A stretch of 64,000 nt of DNA from Novosphingobium sp. ST904 (GTDB taxonomy: Bacteria > Pseudomonadota > Alphaproteobacteria > Sphingomonadales > Sphingomonadaceae), in assembly GCF_001298105.1 (NCBI RefSeq), contig NZ_LGJH01000157.1:1-64000 (forward strand). Reading direction: 5' to 3'. The position numbers and the translations under genes are program-made. Shown in pieces: positions 51,362 through 60,446 of this stretch; within the stretch, counting starts at the first letter, position 1, and every line of letters starts with the position of its first letter. The notes under the pieces were generated by a model. The model was not told where the DNA came from, did not search any database, and was given only the letters and a program-made list of their open reading frames with translations.

Positions 51362-52675
51362 ATGACAACGACGACCCAACTCATCCGGGCCAGGAGATTC
51401 CTGCCCTTGTTCGTCACCCAGTTGCTCGGCGCGTTCAACGACAACCTGTTCAAGAACGCCATGGTGCTGTTCGTGGTGTACGGCGTCTACAACTCGGAGG
51501 CCGCCGAGGCGCGGTTCAGCGCGCTCGCTTCCGGCATCTTCGTGATCCCCTTCTTCCTGCTTTCCGCGCTGGCGGGCCAGATGGCCGACATGCGCGACAA
51601 GTCCAGGATCATCCGCATCGTCAAGCTGTGCGAGATCTTCATCATGCTGGTGGGCGGCGCAGGCCTCGCGCTGGCATGGAAGGGCATTGCCCTTCACACC
51701 ACCGCCATCCCGCTGATGCTGCTGGCGCTGTTCGCGATGGGCATCCACTCCACCTTCTTCGGGCCGATCAAGTACGCGATCCTGCCGCAGCACCTGCGCG
51801 AAGGCGAAGTGCTTTCCGGCACCGGCCTCGTGGAGGCAGGCACTTACATCGCGGTGCTGGCGGGCACGATCGTGGCGGGCTGGATCAGGGTGGACATCGC
51901 CGCCGTGACCGTCGTGGTGATCGCCGCCATCGGCTATCTCGCCGGGCGACAGGTTCCCCCTGCTCCTCCGCTCGGAAAGCTGGAGCCGATCGACTACCAT
52001 GTCGTGCGCTCCTCCATCAATCTCGTGCGCACGACGATGCAGGATCGCCGCGTGTTCCTGGCGATCTGCGCGATCAGCTTCTTCTGGGCCATCGGCACGG
52101 TGCTGTTCGTGCAGTTCCCGCCGCTTACCAAGAACATCCTCAACGCCAGCAAGGAAGTGGCCAGCCTGTTCCTGGTGATCTTCTCGGTCGGCGTGGCGAT
52201 CGGCTCGGTGGCGATCAATGCGCTGCTCAAGGGCACCGTCTCGGCCCGCTGGTCTCCGCTTTCGGTGATCGGCATGGGCGTGTTCCTGGTCGCCTTCCAG
52301 GAAGTCTGCTCGATCTGGCCGCCGCACGACGGTCCCGAAGCGCTGATGAACGTCGCGGTCTTCGTGGTCCAGCCGCTGGCGGTGCCACTGCTGCTGACGC
52401 TGCTCGGCATTGCGGTGTGCGGCGGCATGTTCGTGGTGCCGCTCTACGCGTTCCTCACCACCTTCGTCGACAAGTCGCAGACGGCCCGCACGATCGCGGC
52501 GAACAACATCGTCAATTCGGGTGCGATGGTGGTCGGCGCCATGGCCACGGGGCTGATGTCGCTGCTCGGACTGCCGGTTGTGTTGCAGCTCGTCGTGGTG
52601 GCGATCAGCTGCGGCGCCTCGGCCTGGCTCGGTTTCCTGCTCTACCGTGCCGAGCGCGCCGCCCTGCCGGCCTGA
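51362..52675 (+). CDS. LplT-like MFS lysophospholipid transporter
   Basis: 437 residues, twelve predicted membrane segments. LplT hallmarks: FVTQLLGAFNDNLFKNAMVL at the start, MGIHSTFFGPIKYAILPQHL and GEVLSGTGLVEAGTYIAVLA. In many bacteria this flippase is fused or paired with the acyl-ACP synthetase Aas; here it stands alone. It would move lysophospholipid into the cytoplasmic leaflet for reacylation. Confidence 0.85.
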   Translation: MTTTTQLIRARRFLPLFVTQLLGAFNDNLFKNAMVLFVVYGVYNSEAAEARFSALASGIFVIPFFLLSALAGQMADMRDKSRIIRIVKLCEIFIMLVGGAGLALAWKGIALHTTAIPLMLLALFAMGIHSTFFGPIKYAILPQHLREGEVLSGTGLVEAGTYIAVLAGTIVAGWIRVDIAAVTVVVIAAIGYLAGRQVPPAPPLGKLEPIDYHVVRSSINLVRTTMQDRRVFLAICAISFFWAIGTVLFVQFPPLTKNILNASKEVASLFLVIFSVGVAIGSVAINALLKGTVSARWSPLSVIGMGVFLVAFQEVCSIWPPHDGPEALMNVAVFVVQPLAVPLLLTLLGIAVCGGMFVVPLYAFLTTFVDKSQTARTIAANNIVNSGAMVVGAMATGLMSLLGLPVVLQLVVVAISCGASAWLGFLLYRAERAALPA

Positions 52676-52723
52676 ACTGCCCGCAGGTTCCGTTCAGCAC
52701 CCTTCAGGTGCCGTTCTGTCCGG

Positions 52724-52957
52724 TCAGGCAATGAAGGCCAGCGCAGCCACGAAAGTGGCGCAATAGGCCGAGAGAAAGCGGCGCCAGTCGCCGCCGTTCA
52801 TGCGCCACGCCTCAGCCGCCGCGGCATTCTGCGCCGTCTCCGCAGCCTCGGACGTTACCGCAAGAGCCTTGCGCGGCAGGGACCGCCGGAAGGGATGGCC
52901 CGCACCCTCGCTGGTGAGGACAAGATCGCGTCGTGACATTCTCTGCATGAGACGCAC
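52724..52957 (-). CDS. Small protein with C-terminal membrane helix
   Basis: 77 residues from ATG 52957, with later in-frame ATGs at 52948 and 52939. Basic N-terminal part and C-terminal hydrophobic segment (FLSAYCATFVAALAFIA). Convergent to the LplT-like gene. Family unknown; similar short proteins are seen in sphingomonads. Confidence 0.5.
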   Translation of the reverse strand: MRLMQRMSRRDLVLTSEGAGHPFRRSLPRKALAVTSEAAETAQNAAAAEAWRMNGGDWRRFLSAYCATFVAALAFIA

Positions 52958-53069
52958 CTTAAGAACTTGTTTACTCTTTTCCAGTCACCCGAAAGGATCA
53001 TCTCGTTTCGGGACGAAAGTGTTCTCGTGAACAGATGAAGGACTTTTAACAAGCAGCTGGTTTCCCACG

Positions 53070-53094
53070 AAAAAGGGCCGCCAGCTGGCGACCC
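53070..53094 (-). terminator. Terminator downstream of csbD-like gene
   Basis: On the minus strand GGGTCGCC-AGCT-GGCGGCCC followed by TTTTT, an 8-bp stem with one G-U pair and a 4-nt loop. It lies 53 bp after the CsbD-family gene stop codon. Confidence 0.75.
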
Positions 53095-53146
53095 TTTCAA
53101 CGCTTGCGCCGAACCGGCGGGGCGCGGTGTTCCCGAGGGAACTATG

Positions 53147-53329
53147 TCAGATGCGGTCGCCCAGTGCGCCCTTGACCTTGCCGATGCCCTGCTGGACTTC
53201 GCCCTTGGTTTCCTGCGCCTTGCCTTCGGCCTGCTGGGCCGGATCGTTGCGGGCCTTGCCGATCACCTGCTTGGCATTGCCGGCGACTTCGTTACCGAGG
53301 CCCTTCACGGTGTCCTTGAGCTTACCCAT
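53147..53329 (-). CDS. CsbD family stress protein
   Basis: 60 residues with the CsbD repeat pattern: GKLKDTVKGLGNEVAGNAKQ and AEGKAQETKGEVQQGIGKVK. Small hydrophilic amphipathic proteins of this family accumulate under general stress; the molecular role is not known. It has its own terminator at 53070-53094 and a good ribosome-binding site (AAGGAG) before the ATG. Confidence 0.9.
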   Translation of the reverse strand: MGKLKDTVKGLGNEVAGNAKQVIGKARNDPAQQAEGKAQETKGEVQQGIGKVKGALGDRI

Positions 53330-53450
53330 GGTCGATCTCCTTGCTTGTCCGGCGAAAGTCCGCCGTGTTCACGAGAGACAAACCCGCAGATGCCGCCGCA
53401 AGTTGCGTGCCTTCGCGCCGAGCCGTGCCGCGGCGAAGGCAAGACGAAAA

Positions 53451-53864
53451 TCAGCCGCCCGCAAGAGTGAGGATGTAGTCCCATTCCTCAGGCGTCACCA
53501 CCGCGACCGACAGGCGCGAGAACTTGACCAGTTCCATCTCGGCCAGCCTGGGATCGGCCTTGACCTGCTGGAGAGTGACCGGACGAGCCACCTTGCGCAC
53601 GGGCTTGAGCTTCACCGCCGCCCACTTGCCCTCGGGATCGGTAGGATCGCTGAGGCCGGACTGGCTGATCGTGGCGATGCCGACGATCTCCTTGCCGATG
53701 TTGGAATGGTAGAAGAACACCTCGTCCCCCACCTGCATCGCGCGCAGGTTGTTGGCCGCACGGTGGTTGCGCACGCCGTCCCAGGTGCCCTCACCTTCCG
53801 CGACAAGGTCGTCCCAGCTGTAGGCGTCCGGTTCCGACTTCATCAGCCAGTAGCGCTTTGCCAT
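53451..53864 (-). CDS. EVE domain-containing protein
   Basis: 137 residues. The EVE (PUA-like) fold pattern is clear: KRYWLMKSEPDAYSWDDLVA, GTWDGVRNHRAANNLRAMQV, GDEVFFYHSNIGKEIVGIAT. EVE domains bind modified bases in DNA or RNA and occur both as housekeeping proteins and in defence systems; as a single-domain chromosomal gene, the housekeeping type is more likely. Confidence 0.92.
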   Translation of the reverse strand: MAKRYWLMKSEPDAYSWDDLVAEGEGTWDGVRNHRAANNLRAMQVGDEVFFYHSNIGKEIVGIATISQSGLSDPTDPEGKWAAVKLKPVRKVARPVTLQQVKADPRLAEMELVKFSRLSVAVVTPEEWDYILTLAGG

Positions 53865-54006
53865 AAATCGCCTTTCGATTTCGCCTTACGGCCAGAAACT
53901 TCTATGGGGGCCGCATAGCGATTCAATCGGCGGAGACAACACTGGTGATTCGGCGCCGTCATTCGCGCGTGCCGGTCACTGTCAGCCGATCCTTGTTTGG
54001 AAGACC

Positions 54007-54945
54007 ATGATGAACCTTGCCCAGATTCCCGTTCTCAGCCTCGAAGGCGACCGCGCCGAATTCTCGCAGCACATCGGCGAGAGCTTTCGCACCTTCGGCT
54101 TCGCGATGGTCCGCGACCACGGCATAGACCAGGCACTGATCGCCCGCGCCTGGGCGCTTACCGAGCAGTTCTTCGCGCTCCCCGACGACGTCAAGCGCCG
54201 GTACTTCATCACCGGACAGGGCGGCGCGCGCGGGTATACGCCGTTCCGCACCGAAGTGGCCAAGGGCGCGACCGAAAAGGACCTCAAGGAGTTCTGGCAC
54301 GTCGGCCGCGACCTGCCCGCCGGCTCGCCGCTCGCCGCCTCGATGCCGCCCAACATCTGGCCCGCCGAGATCGAAGGCTTCGAGGAAACCTTCACGGAAC
54401 TCTACGCCCAGTTCGACAAGGCCGGCGCCGAGATTCTTGCCGCCATCGCGGTCTATCTCGGCCTCGATGCGCGCTGGTTCGATCCGGCCATCGAAGACGG
54501 AAACTCGGTCCTGCGCCTGCTGCACTATCCGCCCGTGGGATCAGGTGCGGGCGGTGCCATTCGCGCCGGCGCGCATGAGGACATCAACCTCATCACCCTG
54601 CTGCTCGGCGCGCAGGAAGCCGGTCTCGAACTGCTTGGCAAGAACGGCGAGTGGCTTTCGGTCGCGCCGCCCGAAGGCGCGGTGGTCATCAATATCGGCG
54701 ACATGCTCCAGCGCCTGACCAACCACTTCCTGCCCTCGACCACGCACCGCGTCCGCAATCCCGAGGGCGACCGCGCCGCGCACAGCCGCTACTCGATGCC
54801 GTTCTTCCTCCACCTTCGCAGCGACTTCCCGTTCAGGACGCTGGAACAATGCGTGAGCGAGGAAAACCCGGACCGTTATCCCGTCAGCATCACCGCAGAC
54901 GACTATCTGCAGGAGCGCCTGCGCGAGATCGGCCTCAAGATGTAA
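54007..54945 (+). CDS. Isopenicillin N synthase family 2OG/Fe(II) dioxygenase
   Basis: 312 residues, with a conserved N-terminal region (QIPVLSLEGDRAEFSQHIGE) and the double-stranded beta-helix core. The iron ligands are His and Asp in RAGAHEDINLITLLLGA and His in LPSTTHRVRNPEGD; Arg in RYSMPFFLHLRSD binds 2-oxoglutarate. Members oxidise small molecules; the substrate here is unknown. A second ATG at 54010 is equally possible. Confidence 0.88.
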   Translation: MMNLAQIPVLSLEGDRAEFSQHIGESFRTFGFAMVRDHGIDQALIARAWALTEQFFALPDDVKRRYFITGQGGARGYTPFRTEVAKGATEKDLKEFWHVGRDLPAGSPLAASMPPNIWPAEIEGFEETFTELYAQFDKAGAEILAAIAVYLGLDARWFDPAIEDGNSVLRLLHYPPVGSGAGGAIRAGAHEDINLITLLLGAQEAGLELLGKNGEWLSVAPPEGAVVINIGDMLQRLTNHFLPSTTHRVRNPEGDRAAHSRYSMPFFLHLRSDFPFRTLEQCVSEENPDRYPVSITADDYLQERLREIGLKM

Positions 54946-55035
54946 GACGACCGCGCGCGGTTCGGCCAACTTAACCAATATTTCAGTCCCCCTGCGCTAG
55001 CGATCCACCGGGGTTCAAGCGCAGGGGGACATCAG

Positions 55036-56745
55036 GTGAGCACAATCGGGGCCGCGCCAGACGGCGGCGACGGCGAGATTGCCGACCGTCAGGTCGACAT
55101 CGTCGCGCTGGGCATCGTCACCGCGGCCATCCTGCTGTTCGTGGCGACGGGCAGCGCCATCGGCCCTTCGGTCGTGAAATCGCTGCTCGGCCAAGGTCCG
55201 GGGCCAGACCGATTCCTGCTCAACGCCTTCCTGCTCAACGTGGCGATCATCATCTTCGGGTGGAGCCGCTACCGCCAGCTTTGCGAGGAAATCCGCCAGC
55301 GCAAACGGGCAGAACAGCGCGCGCGCCACTTGGCCGAAACCGACCCGCTCACCGGCTTCCTCAACCGCCGCAGCTTCCACCGCGCGGTGGACGAGATGAT
55401 CCGCAAGGCAGAGTTGCAGGGGCGCGCCGTCGTTCTGGCCATGATCGACCTCGACAACTTCAAGCAGGTCAACGACTACAACGGCCACAACACCGGCGAC
55501 CGGCTTCTGCAGGAGTGCGCACGGCGGATTTCCGGTTGCCTCCCTCACCAGGCGCTGATCAGCCGCATCGGCGGTGACGAGTTTTCCGTCGCCATCCCCT
55601 TCGACCTTACCCGCGTGGACCGGATCGACCGCATCGCCGCGTCGCTCGTGGAGGCGATCGGGCAAAGCGCCTCGGTCAATGCGATCAATATCGAAGTGAC
55701 CGCTTCGATAGGGCTCGCCCGATCCGACTTTCCTCCCGCGCACGGCGATCGCCCCGATGCCCGCGCGCTGCTCGAAATGGCCGATGTCGCCATGTACCAT
55801 GCCAAGCGGCAGGGCCGGAACAGCTACTACTGGTTCGAGGCCCCGATGGCCGCCGAGATGCGCTTCCGCAATGAACTGGAATTCGGGATTCGCCAGGGAA
55901 TTCCGCGCGGCGAGTTCGTGCCGTTCTACGAACAGCAGATCGACCTGCACACCGGCGAACTGACCGGGTTCGAAATGCTGGCGCGCTGGAATTCTCCGCA
56001 GTTCGGCATCGTCGCGCCCGATATCTTCATCCCCATCGCGGAAGAGATCGGCGCGATCGCCGACCTCTCGGAATGCGTGATCGCGCAGGCTCTCGACGAT
56101 GCCAAAGGCTGGGATTCGCGCCTTACCCTTTCGGTCAATATCTCCCCGCTGCAATTGCGCGATCCGTGGTTCGCCCAGAAGCTGCTCAAACTCCTGCTGG
56201 AAGCGAGCTTCCCGCCGCACCGGCTTGAGATCGAGATCACCGAATCCTGCCTGCACCAGAACCTGGCCCAGGTCCGCACGCTGATCACCAGCCTGAAGAA
56301 TCAGGGCATCAAGGTCAGCCTCGACGACTTCGGGACCGGCTACAGCTCGCTGGCGCTGCTGCGCAGCCTGCCGTTTGATCGCATCAAGATCGATCGCAGC
56401 TTCGTCTCCAGCCTGACCGACAACAAGGACAGCGCCGCGATCGTCCATGCCATCGCCATGCTGGGCAAAGGACTGGACATGCCCGTAACCGCGGAAGGGA
56501 TCGAGACCAGCGAAGTGCTCTCGCACCTCCAGCAATACGATCAGATCAAGGGCCAGGGCTATCTCTACGGCCGCCCTCGCCCTGCCGCACAGCTCGCCGA
56601 ATGGCTCGAAGGGATGGAACTCGTGGCCGACTCGGAAGCGATCAGCGATCTCGAAGCGCTGCGCAGCCAAATCGAGGCGAAGCGCGAAGCGGAACTCTCC
56701 AGCGCCGCCGAAAGCACTGACGACCCGCAAGCCCGCCAAGCCTGA
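55036..56745 (+). CDS. GGDEF-EAL cyclic-di-GMP enzyme with two membrane helices
   Basis: 569 residues from GTG 55036 with AGGGGGA upstream. Residues ~15-75 have two membrane segments (DIVALGIVTAAILLFVATGS, LLNAFLLNVAIIIFGWSRYR). The GGDEF domain is intact (ISRIGGDEFSVAIPF). The EAL domain has EML instead of EAL (TGFEMLARWNSPQF), but keeps the Asn of SVNISPLQL, Glu of EIEITESCL, the Asp pair of VSLDDFGTGYSSL, Lys of KIDRSFV and Glu of TAEGIET, so phosphodiesterase activity is possible. It probably makes and breaks c-di-GMP at the inner membrane. Confidence 0.92.
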   Translation: MSTIGAAPDGGDGEIADRQVDIVALGIVTAAILLFVATGSAIGPSVVKSLLGQGPGPDRFLLNAFLLNVAIIIFGWSRYRQLCEEIRQRKRAEQRARHLAETDPLTGFLNRRSFHRAVDEMIRKAELQGRAVVLAMIDLDNFKQVNDYNGHNTGDRLLQECARRISGCLPHQALISRIGGDEFSVAIPFDLTRVDRIDRIAASLVEAIGQSASVNAINIEVTASIGLARSDFPPAHGDRPDARALLEMADVAMYHAKRQGRNSYYWFEAPMAAEMRFRNELEFGIRQGIPRGEFVPFYEQQIDLHTGELTGFEMLARWNSPQFGIVAPDIFIPIAEEIGAIADLSECVIAQALDDAKGWDSRLTLSVNISPLQLRDPWFAQKLLKLLLEASFPPHRLEIEITESCLHQNLAQVRTLITSLKNQGIKVSLDDFGTGYSSLALLRSLPFDRIKIDRSFVSSLTDNKDSAAIVHAIAMLGKGLDMPVTAEGIETSEVLSHLQQYDQIKGQGYLYGRPRPAAQLAEWLEGMELVADSEAISDLEALRSQIEAKREAELSSAAESTDDPQARQA

Positions 56746-56814
56746 CCGGGCCCTGTCTGCCCGTCTTGCGGCTTTCTCTGGACCTGACGCGCCGCAGCGC
56801 ATAAATCGCGCGCC

Positions 56815-57633
56815 ATGCGGATCGATTTCACCAAGATGCATGGGCTCGGCAACGACTTCGTCGTGCTCGATGGACGCACCGGCGCGCTGCCGGTCGTGGA
56901 TGCGGCGCTGGCCGCCGCGCTCGCCGACCGCCACACCGGCATCGGCTGCGACCAGCTGATCGTGCTGGCGCCATCGGATCTCGGCGATTTCCGCATGCGC
57001 ATCTTCAATGGCGACGGTAGCGAAGTGGAGGCCTGTGGCAACGCCACCCGCGCCATCGGCCTGCTCCACGGGCGCCCCGCCACGATCGAGACGCTGGGCG
57101 GAATGCTTGCCACCACGCCTACCGATGGCGGCATCAGCGTGGAAATGGGCAAGCCCCGTTTCGACTGGGATGCAATCCCGCTCGGCTATCCGATGGATAC
57201 GCACCGGATGCCGGTGGCCTGGGAGGAACTCGTCAATCCGATTGCGGTCAATGTCGGCAATCCGCACGTGATCTTCTTCGTTGAAGATCCATACCGGATC
57301 GACATGGCGCGCCTCGGCCCCCTGATCGAGACCGATCCGCTGTTTCCCGAACGCATCAACGTCAATGTCGCGGCCGTTACCGCGCGCGATGCCATCAGCC
57401 TGCGCGTGTGGGAGCGCGGCGCCGGGCTTACCCGCGCCTGCGGCACCGGTGCCTGTGCGACTGCCATCGGCGCGATGAAGCGCGGCCTCGTGGACCGCAA
57501 GGTCACCGTCACCCTGCCCGGCGGCCCGCTCGCGATCGAATGGCGGGAAGACGACGAGATCGTCATGACCGGCCCCGCGAGCGAATCGTTCCGGGGCTCG
57601 TTCGAAGCGGCGGACTACGGGATTCCAGATTGA
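56815..57633 (+). CDS. dapF: Diaminopimelate epimerase
   Basis: 272 residues. Both catalytic cysteines are present, in SEVEACGNATRAIGLL and LTRACGTGACATAIGAM, along with MRIDFTKMHGLGNDFVVLDG at the start. It converts LL- to meso-diaminopimelate for lysine and peptidoglycan. It is followed directly by mtaB (TTGA overlap), then ftsY and yciB: a conserved alphaproteobacterial order. Confidence 0.97.
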   Translation: MRIDFTKMHGLGNDFVVLDGRTGALPVVDAALAAALADRHTGIGCDQLIVLAPSDLGDFRMRIFNGDGSEVEACGNATRAIGLLHGRPATIETLGGMLATTPTDGGISVEMGKPRFDWDAIPLGYPMDTHRMPVAWEELVNPIAVNVGNPHVIFFVEDPYRIDMARLGPLIETDPLFPERINVNVAAVTARDAISLRVWERGAGLTRACGTGACATAIGAMKRGLVDRKVTVTLPGGPLAIEWREDDEIVMTGPASESFRGSFEAADYGIPD

Positions 57634-58843
57634 CCGTCGAAGTCCATTCGCTCGGCTGCCGCCTCAACATTTCGGAAAGCGAATCGCTGCGCGGGCTCTT
57701 GCGCGGCGTGTCGGAAGCCGATGGGGATCTCGTGGTCGTCAATTCCTGCGCGGTGACGGCCGAAGCGGTCCGTCAGACCCGTCAGACCATCCGCCGCGCT
57801 CGCAAGGAACGGCCGGACGCGCGCCTGATCGTCACCGGCTGCGCCGCCGAAGTAGAGCGCGAGATGCTGGCAGCCATGCCCGAGGTCGATGGCCTGGTTC
57901 CGAACACCGCCAAGCTCGACCCACGCGCCTGGAACGTGCCCGCCGTGACTGCCCCCGCCGAACGCCGCGCCTATACGCGCGGTTTCGTGCAAGTGCAGAA
58001 CGGCTGCGACCATGCCTGCACGTTCTGCGTGATCCCGCAGGGCCGCGGCCCCAGCCGCTCGCGCAGCGTCTCCGAGGTGCTGCACGACGTGGCGGTCCAC
58101 CTCGACAGCGGCGTGAACGAGATCGTGCTGACCGGCGTGGACCTCACGTCTTGGGCCAGTGATCAGGGAAGTGATCTGGGCCTTGATCACGCCGGCGCCC
58201 CTCGCCTCGGCGCGCTCTGCGAAGCGATCCTCGCGCGCTTTCCCGCTCTGCCCCGCCTGCGCCTTTCCTCCATCGATGGCGCCGAAGTGGACGAGACCCT
58301 GTTCGAGCTGCTGGCCGGCGAAGCGCGGATTATGCCGCATGTCCACCTATCGCTTCAACATGGCCACGATCTGATCCTCAAGCGCATGAAGCGCCGCCAT
58401 TCCCGCGCCGATGCCATCGGCCTCGTCTCCAGCCTGCGCGCGCGCCGCCCCGAGATCGCCATCGGCGCCGACCTCATCGCCGGGTTCCCGACAGAGGACG
58501 AGGAGGCCCACGCGGCCAATCTCTCGATCCTGGGCGAACTGCAGGTCGTCCACGGTCATGTCTTTCCCTATTCGCAGCGCCCCGGCACCCCGGCGGCGCG
58601 CATGCCGCAAGTCATCCCGCCGCGATCAAGGCGCGCGCCGCGCAGCTGCGCGACAGGATCGCCGAAATCAGGGCGAGCTGGCTGGCCGGCCTCATCGGCC
58701 ACCCGCTATCCGTGCTTGCCGAAAGAGGTGGGAAAGGCCATGCGGAAAACTTCGCGCCCGTGCGCTTGCCTGCCCATGCGCAGCCCGGCGCGCTGATCCG
58801 CGTTACGCCCGCAAGGGTAGTCGAAGGAATACTGGAATCATGA
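57630..58843 (+). CDS. mtaB: tRNA t6A37 methylthiotransferase, frameshifted near its C-terminus
   Basis: About 404 residues. Start TTG 57630 overlaps the dapF stop. The UPF0004 domain has GCRLN and NSCAVTAEAVRQTRQTIRRA cysteines; the radical SAM cluster is NGCDHACTFCVIPQGRGPSR. Near 58610-58620 the frame shifts by -1. The restored C-terminus reads KARAAQLRDRIAEIRASWLA and on to a TGA at 58841 that overlaps the ftsY ATG (ATGA). MtaB makes ms2t6A at position 37 of ANN-decoding tRNAs. One base appears missing in ATCCCGCCGCG. Confidence 0.9.
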
Positions 58844-59781
58844 GTACCGAAGGCCAGCAGGCTGAACGCGACTGGTCCGACCGCCTGTTCGGGGGCTTTC
58901 GCAAGACCTCCGAACGCCTGAGCGAGAATCTCTCCGGCATCGTCGGTAAATCGAAGCTCGACGACGCACAGCTCGATGCGCTCGAAGACGCGCTGATCAT
59001 GTCGGACCTCGGCCCCCGCGCTGCCGCCCGCATACGCACCCGCCTTGCCGAAGAGCGCTTCGAGCGTGACGCCGATGAGCGCGCGATCATGGAAGTGGTC
59101 GCCCGCGAGATCGCCGAGATTCTGCGTCCGGTTGCCAAGCCGCTCGATGTCGTCGCCTTCCCGCGTCCGCAAGTGATCCTCGTGATCGGCGTAAACGGCT
59201 CGGGCAAGACCACCACGATCGCCAAGCTGGCGCACTTGTTCCAGGAGCAGGATTATTCGGTCATGCTGGCGGCGGGCGACACTTTCCGCGCCGCTGCAAT
59301 CGGCCAGCTCGGCGTCTGGGCCGACCGTCTCGGCATTCCGCTGATCAAGGGGCCCGAGGGCGGCGACCCTGCGTCGATCGTGTTCGATGCGGTCAAGGCC
59401 GCGACCGACCAGGGTATCGACGCTCTCATCGTCGATACCGCCGGCCGCCTCCAGAACAAGCGCGAGCTGATGGACGAACTGTCCAAGATCCGCCGCGTGC
59501 TCGGCCGCCTCAATCCCGAGGCACCGCATGACGTGGTGCTCGTGCTCGACGCCACCAACGGCCAGAACGCGCTCTCGCAGATCGAGATTTTCAAGGAAGT
59601 GGCGGGCGTCTCCGGCCTCATCATGACCAAGCTGGACGGCACCGCACGCGGCGGCGTCCTCGTCGCGGCGGCGGAGCAATACGGCCTGCCCATCCACGCC
59701 ATCGGCGTCGGCGAGAAGATCGACGACCTGCGCCCCTTCAACCCGGACCTGCTGGCACGGGTCATCGCCGGAATCGCCTGA
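58840..59781 (+). CDS. ftsY: Signal recognition particle receptor FtsY
   Basis: 313 residues from ATG 58840. N-terminal helical domain (FGGFRKTSERLSENLSGIVG), then the SRP GTPase: G1 VILVIGVNGSGKTTTIAKLA, DTFRAAAIGQLGVWADRLGI, G3 LIVDTAGRLQNKRELMDEL, G4 LIMTKLDGTARGGVLVAAAE. It docks ribosome-SRP complexes to the inner membrane translocon. The acidic A-domain is short, as in other alphaproteobacteria. Overlaps mtaB (ATGA) and yciB (TGATG). Confidence 0.96.
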   Translation: MSTEGQQAERDWSDRLFGGFRKTSERLSENLSGIVGKSKLDDAQLDALEDALIMSDLGPRAAARIRTRLAEERFERDADERAIMEVVAREIAEILRPVAKPLDVVAFPRPQVILVIGVNGSGKTTTIAKLAHLFQEQDYSVMLAAGDTFRAAAIGQLGVWADRLGIPLIKGPEGGDPASIVFDAVKAATDQGIDALIVDTAGRLQNKRELMDELSKIRRVLGRLNPEAPHDVVLVLDATNGQNALSQIEIFKEVAGVSGLIMTKLDGTARGGVLVAAAEQYGLPIHAIGVGEKIDDLRPFNPDLLARVIAGIA

Positions 59782-60434
59782 TGAACGCCCACACCACCTC
59801 CGCGGAAAAGCCTAAGTCGAGCTGGGTCAACCTCGTCGTCGATTTTGGACCGCTGCTGGTCTTCTTCCTTGCCTACCGGCACTTTTCTCCAGCCGGCGAA
59901 GGCAGTACGATCGGCACCGTTTCCGCCGTCATCAAGGGCACTATCGCCTTCATGGTCGCCACCGTGATCGCGCTGGGCATCTCGAAATGGCGGCTCGGCC
60001 ATATCTCGCCGATGCTCTGGCTGACGACAGTGCTGATCGTCGGATTTGGCGCGCTGACCGTGGTGTTTCACGACGCGTTCTGGATCCAGATCAAGCCCAC
60101 CGCCGTCTACCTGATGTTTGCGGGCGTGCTGTTCTTCGGCCTGATGCGCGGCAAGGCCATGCTGAAGTATCTCCTCCAGTCCGCCTTCGAAGGGCTGACC
60201 GAGGAAGGATGGCTGAAGCTTTCACGCAACTGGGCCTGGTTCTTCCTGCTGCTCGCAGCGCTGAACACGGCACTGGTCTTCACCGTGAGCTTCGAAACCT
60301 GGCTTCAGGCAAAGCTCTGGGGCTTCACGGTGCTTTCATTCGTCTTCACCTTCTCCCAGCTTCCCATGGTGCTCAAGCACGGCATGGGCGAGGCCGCCAA
60401 GGAAGAAGTGATCGAGAATCCGCCGCACGACTGA
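59781..60434 (+). CDS. yciB: Septation protein IspZ/YciB
   Basis: 217 residues, six predicted membrane segments (VNLVVDFGPLLVFFLAYRHF, GTIAFMVATVIALGISKWRL, PTAVYLMFAGVLFFGLMRGK, NWAWFFLLLAALNTALVFTV). The YciB family maintains inner-membrane integrity and septation. It ends the dapF-mtaB-ftsY-yciB cluster and starts at the last base of the ftsY stop. Confidence 0.93.
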   Translation: MNAHTTSAEKPKSSWVNLVVDFGPLLVFFLAYRHFSPAGEGSTIGTVSAVIKGTIAFMVATVIALGISKWRLGHISPMLWLTTVLIVGFGALTVVFHDAFWIQIKPTAVYLMFAGVLFFGLMRGKAMLKYLLQSAFEGLTEEGWLKLSRNWAWFFLLLAALNTALVFTVSFETWLQAKLWGFTVLSFVFTFSQLPMVLKHGMGEAAKEEVIENPPHD

Positions 60435-60446
60435 GCGGGCCGCGAT

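Noticed and set aside
53451..53864. EVE-domain protein as part of a defence system
   Set aside because: Its neighbours are housekeeping or stress genes (csbD, oxygenase) with no restriction or helicase partner, so there is no context for defence.
55015..57267. 750-codon minus-strand open frame opposite the GGDEF-EAL and dapF genes
   Set aside because: Composition of an antisense shadow; the plus strand has intact catalytic motifs.
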